Shown here: positions 36,544 to 47,223 of the stretch, piece by piece
Layout: each line of letters begins with the position of its first letter
Position numbering within the stretch: position 1 is the stretch's first letter
Origin: Budorcas taxicolor
Taxonomy: Eukaryota > Chordata > Mammalia > Artiodactyla > Bovidae
Assembly: GCF_023091745.1 (NCBI RefSeq)
Contig: NC_068910.1
Coordinates: forward strand, 50,827,272-50,891,271
Length of the DNA stretch: 64,000 nt
Reading direction: 5' to 3'
Translations under genes and position numbers: made by a program
Notes under the pieces: generated by a model
Told to the model about the DNA's origin: nothing
The model's input: only the letters and a program-made list of their open reading frames with translations
Databases searched by the model: none

Positions 36544-36824
36544 TGTTAGGTAGTTAGAAGAGGAAAAAGGAGTTCAAAATGGTCATGGCTAAAAGACAAA
36601 GAAGGGGAAAGCCCGCGAAGTAGAACAAAGGAAGGTCCGAGGACCAGAGTGAGGACCTCGGTAAAACAAACAGCACTCCTGGCTAGCCCAGCTTACATAG
36701 GGAGCCCAGGGGGAGGAGGAAAAACATAAAAAGAGGAGCCAAAACCGGGCCGAGGACTTTTCCCTTCTTTGTCTTTTAGCCACCACCATTTTGGACTCCT
36801 TTTTCCTCTTTTAACTACCTAGCA
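36544..36824. mobile_element. Palindromic LTR-like element, 281 bp, with 4-bp target duplication
   Basis: Begins TGTTAGGTAG and ends CTACCTAGCA, so it has TG..CA termini, and is flanked by TGAG on both sides (36540-36543, 36825-36828). The outer 68 bases of each end (36544-36611, 36757-36824) are inverted repeats with 6 mismatches. The middle has a CATAAAAAGAGG TATA-like string and several CpGs. TG..CA ends with a 4-bp duplication suggest a solo LTR of a class I endogenous retrovirus. The long inverted arms are unusual for an LTR and would also suit a non-autonomous transposon. No retroviral coding sequence is adjacent. Confidence 0.65.
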
Positions 36825-36828
36825 TGAG

Positions 36829-37842
36829 GAAGCCAAGGTGTTCATCAAAATTCATCAAAGAGTAACCCAAGCCCTTTGACCTCTATCATATAAATTAATA
36901 CCACACAGACCAGTTAACACGGTCCATGCAAAGATGAATCATCAGAGCGATAGTTATCTCTGCATTGTTTTCCTTGGGAAAGAAATGCACACAATCCCAC
37001 CTGGAGCTAAGTCTGATGCATCCTACTGCGTGTTCTTACAACCCCTTGAAATGTGTACTCCACTGCAGTAGCCTGTATTTTGGGGGGAGGTGCTCTTCTG
37101 ACTCCTCTTTCTGCCATTTATTTCTTGCTCTTGAAACAGTTATGACCCACAATGGCTCATAAAAAGTTCAGTGGTGCTGGACATACTCCAAAAATAAAAA
37201 CAAAAAAGCAACAGAGTAAGAGCATCTGGGAAAAAATTAAAAATGCAGTTTTAATGAGTCTCTAGGCGCCTGTGAGGAAATGGTGTGGGAATCAGGGAGA
37301 AGACGTCAGTGGGCAATTAGGGATTGGCGGCTGTCCTCGAAGGCCATCACTGCAGCCAGGGAAGATGGGCTGACAGTCGTGAAGAGAACCTGGAGGCAAC
37401 CATGCAGGGGACTGTGGCCATTTCAGGGGCTGAACAAGAGTATGGGTGTGAAGCCCATTGCACGCTGCTCTTGCAATAAAGAGCTGTGCAAAACTGCCTC
37501 TACCGTGGAATCTTGCTGTTACAAGTGAGTTAGTGATCCTGCTTGAAAGCAGGCAACTCCCATCTGCTTTAAAGAGGGTATGTGAGCCACTGTGCGTCTT
37601 TGAGAATTATACCAATTTTATGAGCCTCCTGTCATCCTGCAGCCTTCCTGGGTTACAGTCACTGCTGTCTGGATCCAGAGCTATCAGGTTTATGAGGCAT
37701 CCTGTGGACAGAGGGGCCAGCTTTGGCAATTCAAAGCTGAAGGGGGTGATTACAGGGCTTGTGCTACTGGTCTGAGGAAGGGGCAAGCTAGGATGTCATG
37801 AATAAAGTAAGTCTATGCTGAATGGCTTGGCTGAATTTATAT
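36829..37842. other. Intronic sequence, possibly with an old LTR end
   Basis: 37265-37530 resembles the 3' part of an LTR (CTTGCAATAAAGAGCTGTGC with a polyadenylation-type AATAAA), but the family could not be named. Confidence 0.35.
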
Positions 37843-37855
37843 ATATATATGTATG

Positions 37856-37923
37856 TCCCGCGATTCATGGGGTCGCAAAGAGTCGGACACGACTGAGCGA
37901 CTGAACTGAACTGAACTGAACTG
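37856..37923 (+). mobile_element. 68-bp BovB 3'-tail insertion with 13-bp target duplication
   Basis: Contains only the last bases of BovB (GGGGTCGCAAAGAGTCGG to GAACTGAACTG). Flanked by exact ATATATATGTATG at 37843-37855 and 37924-37936. Confidence 0.93.
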
Positions 37924-37994
37924 ATATATATGTATGGTGTCCCTAAAGAAATAGTCACATCTCAAGACAGAGGAAAGAAGCAAGAGTTTTAGTA

Positions 37995-38192
37995 TTAGTT
38001 GCTCAGTTGTGTCCGACTCTTTGCGACTCCATGGACTGTAGGCCGCCAGGCTCCTCTGTCCATAGAATTCTCCAGGCAAGAATACTGGAGTGTGTTGCCA
38101 TTTCCTCCTCCAGGGTATTTTCCCAACTCAGGGATTGAACCTGGGTCTCCCGCACTGCAGCTAAATTCTTTACCACTGAGACACCTGGGAAG
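37995..38192 (-). mobile_element. Bov-tA SINE
   Basis: Reverse: TTGCTCAGTTGTGTCCGACTC to ACTGAGACACCTGGGAAG. Confidence 0.93.
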
Positions 38193-38607
38193 AGGAGCCT
38201 ATTTCAGGGCTACTTCCTTTGAGATAGTGTCCTTTGATGTTAGTGATTTGTACACTTTTCTATTCAAAACTAGAAAAACATCAACAATGTTAAGCAATAG
38301 TGAACTCCTTGGAAATGACAAATTTAAACACTAGGCTAATAATCTTTTCTGTGGGTACCGTGTTAGCTTGGAATTTGGAAAGCATGATATAAACAACATA
38401 ATTCAAGATGCTGTTCACTGTTTCATCACCACAAATTTCTCAGTGAAATCAATCCCCGAAGGCTCATTTGATGCTGGCTCTAGGGACGGCACTGGAGACA
38501 AAAGCTAGTCTGGTATGTTTCATGCTCTGCTTTGGAACGTAGGGAAAATCCAGCTCATTTTTCTGAATCATCTGAATGTTAGATTGTGGACGTCTTTGGG
38601 GAAAAGC
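38193..38607. other. Unique intronic sequence
   Basis: Nothing recognised. Confidence 0.6.
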
Positions 38608-38659
38608 AGTGTCCTATCCCTGAGTGACTGAACTGAACCGAACTGAGTGTCCTATCCCT
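38608..38659 (+). mobile_element. 24-bp BovB-tail insertion with 14-bp target duplication
   Basis: Exact 14-mer AGTGTCCTATCCCT at 38608-38621 and 38646-38659 encloses 24 bases starting GAGTGACTGAACTG, the extreme BovB/SINE 3' end. Confidence 0.88.
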
Positions 38660-38874
38660 TAATGGCAAGGGATGAGTAGAGTGGAAAGAAATGAGATTGA
38701 AAACCTAAAGTAAAGGGGAAAATGCAGACAATGAACACATGAGATGTAAGAACAAGCACCCAGAGTTTGCAGGAAAAAATCTTACTTAATACAAGGGAAA
38801 ATGGAAAGGAAAACAAGTGACAAACAGGAGAAACTGACTGTTTATGTAAAGTCAAGAATTAAAGCTAGAAAACA

Positions 38875-39013
38875 GGGACTTCCCTGGTGGCCCTGTGGTT
38901 AAGATGCTGCACTTCCACTGAAGTGGACGTGGGTTCAATCCCTGGTCGGGGAACTAAGATCACACATGCCATGCGGCCAAAGAGTAAATATTTAATAAAT
39001 AAATTAATAAAAG
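38875..39013 (+). mobile_element. CHR-type SINE
   Basis: AGGGACTTCCCTGGTGGCCC head; ATGCGGCCAAAGAG then an AATAAATAAATT tail. Confidence 0.91.
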
Positions 39014-40998
39014 TAAAGATGGAAAATAAAATAAGAAAATAGATTTAGGGATGGGAAGGAAACGGAGCCCAGGAAGAATGAAAAAAAAATTTTTTCTAAA
39101 GAAAAATGCGGCTGAAAAATGAAGTCATTCGTAGACCTATGTGACAGCTGACAGCAGAAATTGCTGGCAACCAATCTGTAAGAAATAAAAAAATGCAGCA
39201 TCCAAAAAGGGAGGGTCAAGACTACGTATGGCACAAAACATCTTAAATTCTCTTAATTTACTTTGGCTTTATACCATCAGGTGAATCTGACACCTTGGAA
39301 CAAGTAGTTTGGGTACTCTGGATATCACTATTGTGTTCATATTCTCTTAGGACAATCACACATGAAAGATGTTAGAGTTTTCAAAAATCAGTATTTGTGT
39401 GCTTTTCTGGCCACAATTCTTTCCTTATCATCCTCTAATCTGACTCTTTTTTTCTTTAACAGGCTATGTTTTCCACTTTCTGTCGCATAAGATAAAGAAA
39501 AGAGATAATGTTATGATCTGTCTTACTTACGATCTTTACAGAAAAGCAAAGTCTAACTGTCACAGTCATGTTTAACTGTGCTACAGATGAATATATTAAC
39601 ACCAAAGGTACACAAAATGCAAAGTGTTAAAGTAACTATTTCAAGTATGTTGAATAAATTCTTTTATCATGACCTGGGGGACAGGGGGACCTGGCCATCT
39701 ATATTGCTTTCCAAACCTGTAAGATTTTCAGGCCTAAAAACAGCACGATTCCTATCATTGATTCTAATAGTGTTAACCTTTCCCAGAATCCCAGCTTAAC
39801 ACTTCTCATTCCTATTTCTGTAAATCGAATAATTAGACCAATTAATGAAAGAAACACATGAACATTTCCATAGAAACCTTTTCCAGACTGATATTTTCGG
39901 AACAGCGTGTTCCACAAGGATTTATCCATGTGACTTCCTCTGATGTTAACAGAAATCAGACAATTAAATTCTCCTGTAACTCTTTTATAATTTACCCCCT
40001 CTGCTCTTAGGAAGATAAAAATGCAGACATCCAAAGTGCAATCATTTCCTTAGAGTTGTCAAGTATAAAAATTTTTGCATCCCTTCTCTGAGTGATTATT
40101 GGTTATATATTCTTTCTCAAATTAAAAAAAATAGATTAATGAGGTTTTAAATATTAAAATGTATGGAAATTATATGAAGGGTAATTAGGAAAATAGTTCT
40201 TTTTTTAAAAAAATAATCATCAAATTTGGGAAATAAATTTAAGATAAAAAGAGAAGGTCCCAATTTCTATAAATGAGCATCTCGTATTGGTCACACCAGT
40301 CAACCACATTCTTTCTTTAGCTCTGATCTCTGATGCTCTGTCTCCTCAGCTTAGCCAATCCTGAGAGGGAAAGAAGTCAAGATGAGGAATATCATCCTAA
40401 GAGCAAAGATGGAGAAAATGTTTTTCAAGATAAAACCCTTCTCAATTACATTGATACTGACTGCTTCATAAGCAAGGCTAAAAGGACAGGAGTCACTGTC
40501 AAGTTCAACCAACTGTTCTGGTTAAATAAATTTATAGACTCCATTAAGGTGCATTTTGCCCCATCCCAAATGCATTTCAGAACAACATTGAAGAGGCAAT
40601 AATCTTCCTTCTCAGTAGGAGCTGTTAATAGGAACAATATGCTATTGCAACAAGAAATATTACTCCTTAAAGAAAGAAAAAACTAAGACGTTGCTTTTCC
40701 TATCAGGAAAGCAGCACAGGCTTTGGTTTATCTTCAGATATACACAGGTCACAGATAATTCTATCTTCCTGCCAGGAACGCCATCCAACCCCATTCCACT
40801 GTTGTACATCCAGAAGGCAACTAAAATGATTCAAGGAAAGCCTTGCCACAGCCAAAGGGTGATGTGGGTAGGTTTCCAGGGCCTGGTTATTCCCTGCCAT
40901 CTGAATACTATCAAAACTAGTCACATGTGTGACTTTTAATGGGAGCATTATTACTTTATAGACAGTCCCAAATTGCTCAGTATATGGAAATCCAAATA
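39014..40998. other. Unique AT-rich intronic sequence
   Basis: About 2 kb without a recognised repeat. Open frames at 39699-40034 (minus) and 40333-40602 (plus) have no known domain. Confidence 0.55.
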
Positions 40999-41211
40999 GG
41001 GGACTCCCCTGGTGGCTCAGACAGTAAAGAATCCGCCTGCAGTGTGGGAGACCTGGGTTCGATCCCTGGGTGGGGAAGATCCCCTGGAAGAAGGCATGGC
41101 AACCCACTCTAGTATTCTTGCCTGGAGAATCCCATGGACAGAGGAGCCTGGTGGGCTACAGTCCATGGGGTCGTGAAGAGTCTGACCATGACTGGGAAAC
41201 TAAGCACAGCA
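40999..41211 (+). mobile_element. Bov-tA SINE
   Basis: GGGGACTCCCCTGGTGGCTC head, GGGGAAGATCCCCTGG junction, end ATGACTGGGAAACTAAGC. Confidence 0.94.
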
Positions 41212-41335
41212 CTGGTGGTCCAGTGGTTAAGACACCATGCTTCCACTACAGGGGGCATGGGTTAGATCCCTGGTCAGGGAACTAAGATCCCACATGCTAT
41301 GCAGCACAGCTGAAACCAAACAAACAAATACAAAG
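41212..41335 (+). mobile_element. CHR-type SINE, head missing, directly after a Bov-tA
   Basis: Starts at TGGTGGTCCAGTGGTTAAG, skipping the first ten or so bases; tail AAACCAAACAAACAAATAC. Confidence 0.9.
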
Positions 41336-42814
41336 AAAATCCAAATTTACGGTATCCCTGAATATGGATCTATGACATAGTCCTTGGGCATTTAAACTTT
41401 GAAAAAATGTGTATATTTGTTTGTTGAAGTGGATTGGTTGGTAAGGCTGTCTTACACTTGATTTCATAACACTGAATTACTATGATCTTTTGATGATTAA
41501 ATTGGAGGGGTGAAAAGTGAGAGTGAAAGTCGCTCAGTCATGTCTGGAAGGGTGAGCAGTTTTCATTTAATATTTTAAACCTTCATATATTTTTCTCTCA
41601 CTCACGCACACATGCTCCCTGGTCCTGATGAGAGAGACTCCACATTCGGCAGGAGATTGATCTTTGGTTTCCTCATCCAGCAAAACTGAGTGTCTAACTT
41701 CCATTTTCATTTCTATCAGTACCATCTAAATTTCATGATGGCTGATGAGCTGAGTGTAAGATAAAGTCCAAGTGAGGTTTACCTTAAATACTAATGAAAA
41801 AAAAAATGAATCAAGTTTAAAAACTTCTAAAGACCTCCACCATTTCCTCCTGCAAGAAATCCCAACTTTCCTATCACAAGGCAGGGTGGAGTCTCACCAG
41901 CCCAACACAGAGTCCTGAGCAGAGCAGAAGTAAATTAGGTAAGCCTGCAGAAGCCCCACAAAAGCTGCAGGGGGTTTTGCAATACGATATAAGTGTGTTA
42001 AGATTTTCATTATTTTCTTTTGAACTACAGTTTTAAAAGTAAAACACTGTCATGGAAAGCGCTCTATGAAATCGGTTTTTATCCAAAATGCCTCATTTAG
42101 CAGATGGTTTGGAGCAGAAGAATGTGGGAGAGGAAAAGGATTTAAAAAGTAGAAGTGAGAAGCATCTCCACAATTGTCAGAATCCACCTCAAATGACCCA
42201 CAGGAGTTAGAATCTAGTCTAATTTAAGATTCCAGCAAGTTTCATGTTTTTTTTTCCCCCTTTCTTCTCTGAAGCCATCCATGTTCTCTCCTATTGTTCT
42301 ATTTTTTTTAAGTTTTTTTAAAAAACTTTTAATTGGCAGATAACTGTTTTACAATATTGTGTTAGTTTATTTTCATGACAATCAAGAATACAGAATCTTC
42401 TGCTCTATCAGGCAAAGCAAACCACTGGACTGTCCCTTGTAAAGCAGTTAGCTTCGTGATATTTATACCTAGACCTAGAGTCATATTACTGCCACTAAGC
42501 AACAGGGCTGAAAGCCTGGCGTGTGAGAGACATGGCAGCAGCTTATAGAAGACCTTACCCAAACTCCACTGGTCAAAGGGCCTTTCCCTTCCAGACTATG
42601 GAATGGAATTTCTATGAAATGCTTCCAGCTTCTTTTAGAGAAGGAAGAACTTCTTGTTTATTTGGGAAAGGAACCAACACGCTCCATATAGCTATAGACC
42701 TCCCACTATCCTTAGACTTCAGGGGTTGGAGGTGGGGGCAACCTTTGTCTTGAGATTCATCTCAGGACTTTAGGAAGTCTTAGAGTTGGAGTAGTGAATC
42801 TCCACCTCTCAGCA
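41336..42814. other. Unique intronic sequence
   Basis: Short Bov-A tail scrap at 41515-41548 (GTCGCTCAGTCATGTCTGG) and a possible L1 scrap at 42308-42372; otherwise nothing recognised. Confidence 0.5.
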
Positions 42815-43463
42815 ACAGACAGAATGAGCAAATAAAAAATCAGCAAAATTATAGAAGATCTGAACAACAAAATAAATAGGATTTGATTGAAATGTATGGA
42901 ACATTCCACCTAACAACAACAGAATACCCATTTTTTTCAAGTGTTTAAAGGAGCATTCACCAAGAGAGACCATATCCTGGGCTATAAAACCAAACTCAAC
43001 AATTTTGTAAGAACTGAAATCAATTATAGTTTTTGACAATAATGAAGTAAGTCTAGAATCAATAACAGAAATACAACAGGGAAATCTCCAAACATTTGCA
43101 CATTAAACAACACACTTCTAAATAAACCATGGGTCAAAGAGGAAATCTCCAAGAAAAGAAAAAATACATATAAATGAATGAAAATATGACATATAAAAAT
43201 ATGTGGGACACAGCCAAAGTGGACTTGACAATGAAACTTAGAACATTAAAATCTTACATTAGAAAAGAGCAAAGGTTTTAAATCAATAATCCAACTTCCT
43301 ACCTCAAAAAAACTATAAAAAGTAGAGCAAAATAGCGCTAAAATAAGTAAAACGAAGAAAGTAAGAGCAGAAATCAATAAAATTGAAAATAAAAAATAGA
43401 GAAAATTAATGAAACAAAGAGGCAGTTCTTTGACAAGATCAATAAAATCGATAAATTTAGCAA

Positions 43464-43660
43464 GATTGTCTGATTCTTTGAGACCCCGTGGAATGATAGC
43501 CTGCCTGCCAGGCTCCTCTGTTCATGGAATTTTCCAGGCAAGAATACTGGAGTGGGTTGCCATTTCCTCCTCCAGGGGATCTTCCAAACTCAGGAATTTA
43601 ACCCAAGACTCCTGCATTGCACGTAGACTCTTTCTCAGTTGAGCCACCAGGGAAGCTCTT
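43464..43660 (-). mobile_element. Bov-tA SINE inside L1
   Basis: Reverse Bov-tA from GATTCTTTGAGACCCCGTGG to TTGAGCCACCAGGGAAGC. Confidence 0.92.
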
Positions 43661-43751
43661 ATGAAAATTAAGAGAATTTAAAAATTATCATTATCAAGGT
43701 AGAACAAGATATCACAACATATTCTGCAGCTATTAAAAAAATAATAAAGGA

Positions 43752-43978
43752 GGGACTTCCCTAGTGGTTCAGTGGTTAAGAATCTGCCTTGCAGTGCAGA
43801 GGATGCAGGTTCAATCCCTGGTTGGAAGCTAAGATTCCACATGCCACAGAGCAACTAAGCCTGTGGGCCTCAACTACTGAGCCTGCACAGACATCTCGAG
43901 ACGCCCACATGCCACAACAAAGAACTCCTGAGTTGCAACAAAGACCCAGTGTAGCCAAAAAAAAAAAAAAAAAAAAGA
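43752..43978 (+). mobile_element. CHR-type SINE inside L1
   Basis: AGGGACTTCCCTAGTGGTTC head; GACCCAGTGTAGCC then A-rich tail. Confidence 0.93.
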
Positions 43979-44372
43979 AAGAAAGAAAAGAAAAATAAAG
44001 GAATAATAAAGCACTATGGACAACTTTATAGCCATAAATTCTACAATTTAGAAGAAATGGGCCAATTCTTCAGCAACCACAAACTACCAAAGCTCAGCAA
44101 AGATAAAATGGATAATTGGAATAGTCTTATAACCATAATGAATTTATAATGAAAAAGTTCCACACATTATTTTCAAATAGAAAGAAAACAAAATATTTCT
44201 GATTCTACAAATTCCCAGGCTCTGACAGTTTCACTGGAGAATTCTAACAAACATTTAAAGAAGATTTAGTACCAGCTTGACACATTTGGACCAGAAAACA
44301 GAAGAGCAGGAAATACTTTCTAATTTATTTTATGAAACCAGCAGTACTCTAATACCAAAATTAGGATGTATT

Positions 44373-46439
44373 CATTCCCAAATGCCTAGTTAGGAAGGTA
44401 TATGGGGCTTTACAAGCTCATTTTTGTTGCTTTTAGGACATGCCCAAGATCTTGGAGAACCAAGAACGAAGGTATATGTACATATATTTTGCTTTTTAAG
44501 TCAACTGAAAAGGGAATTTGGAATTGGAGATGTGATCTGAAAGGAACTCTTATTTTTTTCCTTCCCAATGTGTGATTCCTATGCAGATGTCTCAGCTGCT
44601 CTCTGCCATTTGTTCCTGACCAGCTCTGCAAAATAACATGGAAGCCCATGTGAGTTGGGAGGCAAGGGTCCAGGTTTTCAAGCTGTTCTGCTGTTAAGCC
44701 CACTTGTGTACTTAGAGAATTAGTTATATGTTATCTGCCTTGGTAACATGCTGGCTTAGTTACCAGCGTGTTAATTTCTATAGGCTCATCCACACCAGGA
44801 AGTAAAGGCAAAACCAGCAAGTGTATTTATGCTGTTATGACAAACCGGTTAACACACAGCCTTAGGAGGCTTTCTCTGTCAGAGTCCACCGATGCAGCAA
44901 CTCCCCCAAATAACTCGCCATGTCCCTTTGGGAAGTCGCTGTTGGTGCCACTAAGCTCGGCAAAAAGCTTCCCAGCTGTAGGGTCCCAGGGCCCCTTCTA
45001 CCATCACGGAGCCATCGCTGAGCTGTGTTCCTTGGGTTTAATTAGCAGAGGTGATTCTCAGGGAGATCACCAGCTGCCCTGCCAAACACTCAGAAAATTC
45101 AGGAGAGGTGGAAAATGCTGGGGAATGTTAGGCCTGACGTCCAGTGTGCTCACTGAACTAGGAGCTCAGGGCCCGCACGTGCACACTATGTTATCAATTT
45201 CAAGGATGATGCTGTGCATGTATCATTTTGGCGTTTCTCATCTCTCCACCCCAACAGACACATTAGCTGCCACTCACTTCCTTGACACCTGAAGCACCAG
45301 CTGCTATTTTGAGCAAGATACTGACTTAGAATGCCTTCTTTTAATTACGTGTCATTATCTCGCCTTGGGGTGGCAGTTCCCTGGTGATGTGGAGCCATGG
45401 GACAAGTCAGAGCCACTGGGTTTTCATAAATGCTACCAGTTTGGTCTCCCTGAGATGGGGAAGAGTGGTTTCTGCACCCCCAAATTCTCCCACATTGTTT
45501 AAAAAAGAAGAAACAAAGGTCACATGGATTCTCCTTTGTGTTGACATGCATCAGTGAAGGCAGTGGGGAGTCCAGCGGTTGTTCTAAAAATCTTATTCTG
45601 TTACCTAGTTAATACATTAATCCAACTTATTCAGCCCCTCACACAGACCCAGAGCTCACAGTGCAACTGACTCCTGCCCTCTGGATCTGTATTCTTGTAT
45701 GTAAACTATACCCTAACACAGGACTAACATATCCTTCAGAAAACTCTCAAACAGTGGCACTCAACTAAAAAATTTAAAATTCTTATAATTAGATATTGAC
45801 ATCTTTCTTCTTTTAAAGGCATCAGTAACCAAAAGGGAAACTTTGCTATAGTCTCTGGACCAAGAGCTAGAAGATTATAAATTAACTCTTTGATAAACAT
45901 GAGCAGACAAAAAAAAAGATGGTTCAGAATGCAAACAACACATCACTAGAGACTGTATCTAAATTCACAGCACAGTTACCACCAGCTTGAAAGAGATAAC
46001 ATTTTCCAACAAGGAGAGAAAATATGGCCAAACACTACCTATCTTAAAATAACTAATAATTAGAAATCCTTTAGTGCTCTCATTACTGCAAAAGTGTCAA
46101 TTCAGAGGTCAAAATCTATTCTTTCTGAAACTGACAGTGTTGAAAACAAGGCAAAGTCTGGTTGCCTGCTATACATGTCCCTATCTTCTCCCACAGAAGT
46201 AAAGTAGGTCGTGCGATGAATTAAAGAACAGAGAGCCACTCCCAACACAGTTAATAAATGATCCCTCCCAACTGACAAAACGCCAGCCCCACCAGCATGA
46301 GTATTCTCCTGGTGGGGATTTGCACTCATTCTTGGGAAAGATGCTGCTTTCGGTCACAATGTACAAAAGCTGTGTATTTCCTGTATATTTTCCACCCCCA
46401 CGTCTCACACATTACAGAAGCACATAGGCAGATCCAGTG
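44373..46439. other. Unique intronic sequence 3' of MIR128-2
   Basis: Two kilobases free of recognised repeats next to the miRNA, so a candidate area for conserved regulatory DNA. The 174-codon open frame at 44768-45292 (plus) has no recognisable domain. Confidence 0.45.
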
Positions 46440-46633
46440 CGGAAGCCGCAGGACACACGAGACCACGTGCTCTAACACGCCGCCCTACTCACGGAAGTCG
46501 GGGGCCCCCAGCCAGGGGGTCTTCAGCAGGACTCTGTGGGCAGCGGGAGGGGCACCCGTGTGACCGCGCCGCAGGGCCCTGGCGCCTGCCGGCTTCCTGC
46601 TGCCGTCGGGGCGGCGCGTCCCGCCGGGAGTGT

Positions 46634-46717
46634 GACACAGTAGGGAAAGAGACCGGTTCACTGTGAGATCTGCTACTCACTCTCGGACAGTGCCTCGGCC
46701 CCCCTTCCCACTGCACA
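46634..46717 (-). ncRNA. MIR128-2: pre-miR-128-2 hairpin
   Basis: 84-nt stem-loop matching the length and layout of mammalian mir-128-2. The 3p arm is the invariant miR-128, starting TCACAGTGAACC (46646-46666 on the minus strand). The 5p arm is at 46681-46703, and the loop contains GTGAGTAGCAG, which distinguishes mir-128-2 from mir-128-1. CACTGT on the 5p side pairs with ACAGTG on the 3p side, and GAGA pairs with TCTC next to the loop. miR-128 is a brain-enriched repressor of neuronal excitability genes loaded into Argonaute. It is cotranscribed with ARPP21, whose protein opposes it on shared 3'UTRs. Against the human hairpin as I recall it, the 5p arm differs at three bases and the loop side at one, while the 3p product is unchanged. 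Confidence 0.97.
46646..46666 (-). ncRNA. MIR128-2: mature miR-128-3p
   Basis: 21-nt 3p product with seed CACAGUG, identical to the conserved miR-128 sequence. It is the functional guide strand; the 5p strand at 46681-46703 is normally the minor product. Confidence 0.95.
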
Positions 46718-46770
46718 GCGGCTGCCGCAGGCGGTGGCTGGCCCTCCAGGCCGTGAGCCCGGGTCCGAGG

Positions 46771-47223
46771 CCCATGGGGACACAGGCTGAGGTGCCAGTG
46801 ACCTTCTTCTCAAGACACTGTGTGTTTTGATAGTGCTACAGAAACAACCGAGCATGGCTCCCTAGCCTTAGGAACAGGGGAAGAGTCGCTTTAGGTTTAA
46901 AATGGGTGGGGGATAGTGTGAACTAGGAAGATGGGGAGGTGGTTGGCTCTCAGTTGTCAGAGAAACGAAGAGGGTCCCCAAGTCAGTTATGCACACCGTG
47001 TTTCACATGCATGCTGGGGAGGCTGGGTGACGTGAGTTTCACCTCGTGGGACCTGTCACTTTTCCACACAGAGTTAATCAAACGCTCCGTTATCTTCCCC
47101 AGGGAAGGGAAATGAGCTGATTCGAACTATGAAGCTTGGATGCTCATCCAAAGCGGACAGCTGAGAGATGTATGTGCAAAATAACTGAGCTGGAGGAGGA
47201 AATGGGCAACAGATTCCAAGTAC
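46771..47223. other. Unique sequence between exon D and MIR128-2
   Basis: No repeat; contains the exon D donor at its upper edge. Confidence 0.6.

Larger units (their letters stand above)
42815..44372 (+). mobile_element. Old L1 ORF2 fragment, twice interrupted
   Basis: A-rich sense-strand L1 in pieces 42815-43458, 43661-43750 and 43979-44372. Recognised by ATCCTGGGCTATAAA, GATCAATAAAATCGATAAA and CAGTTTCACTGGAGAATTCTA, which follow the L1 endonuclease to RT order. Many stops and indels; inactive. Confidence 0.88.
46440..46770. promoter_or_regulatory. Small intragenic CpG-rich patch around MIR128-2
   Basis: I count about 30 CpG dinucleotides between 46446 and 46768, roughly one per 11 bases, in a surround where CpG is rare. 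It covers the pre-miRNA and about 190 bases on its 3' side. It could be a methylation-free orphan CpG island, a local promoter or enhancer, or simply GC-rich conserved flanks of the miRNA. No TATA-like element was identified. Confidence 0.55.
1..47223 (-). other. ARPP21: ARPP21 intron downstream of exon D (extends past the window start)
   Basis: Everything below the exon D donor appears to be one very long intron, or intron plus exons I failed to see. It contains the MIR128-2 gene 0.5 kb from the donor and then about 46 kb of repeats and unique AT-rich DNA. It rests on not recognising the next exon by eye, so short 3' exons could have been missed. Confidence 0.65.

Noticed and set aside
37265..37540. 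Possible retroviral LTR 3' end
   Set aside because: Only the AATAAA context and general composition suggest it; no termini or target duplication found.
44768..45292. 174-codon plus-strand open frame
   Set aside because: No recognisable domain, no splice or promoter context, inside the ARPP21 intron on the opposite strand; composition not obviously coding.
46673..46855. GTGAGT after GTCCGAGA read as a splice donor of a new exon
   Set aside because: That GTGAGT is the loop of the pre-miR-128-2 hairpin.
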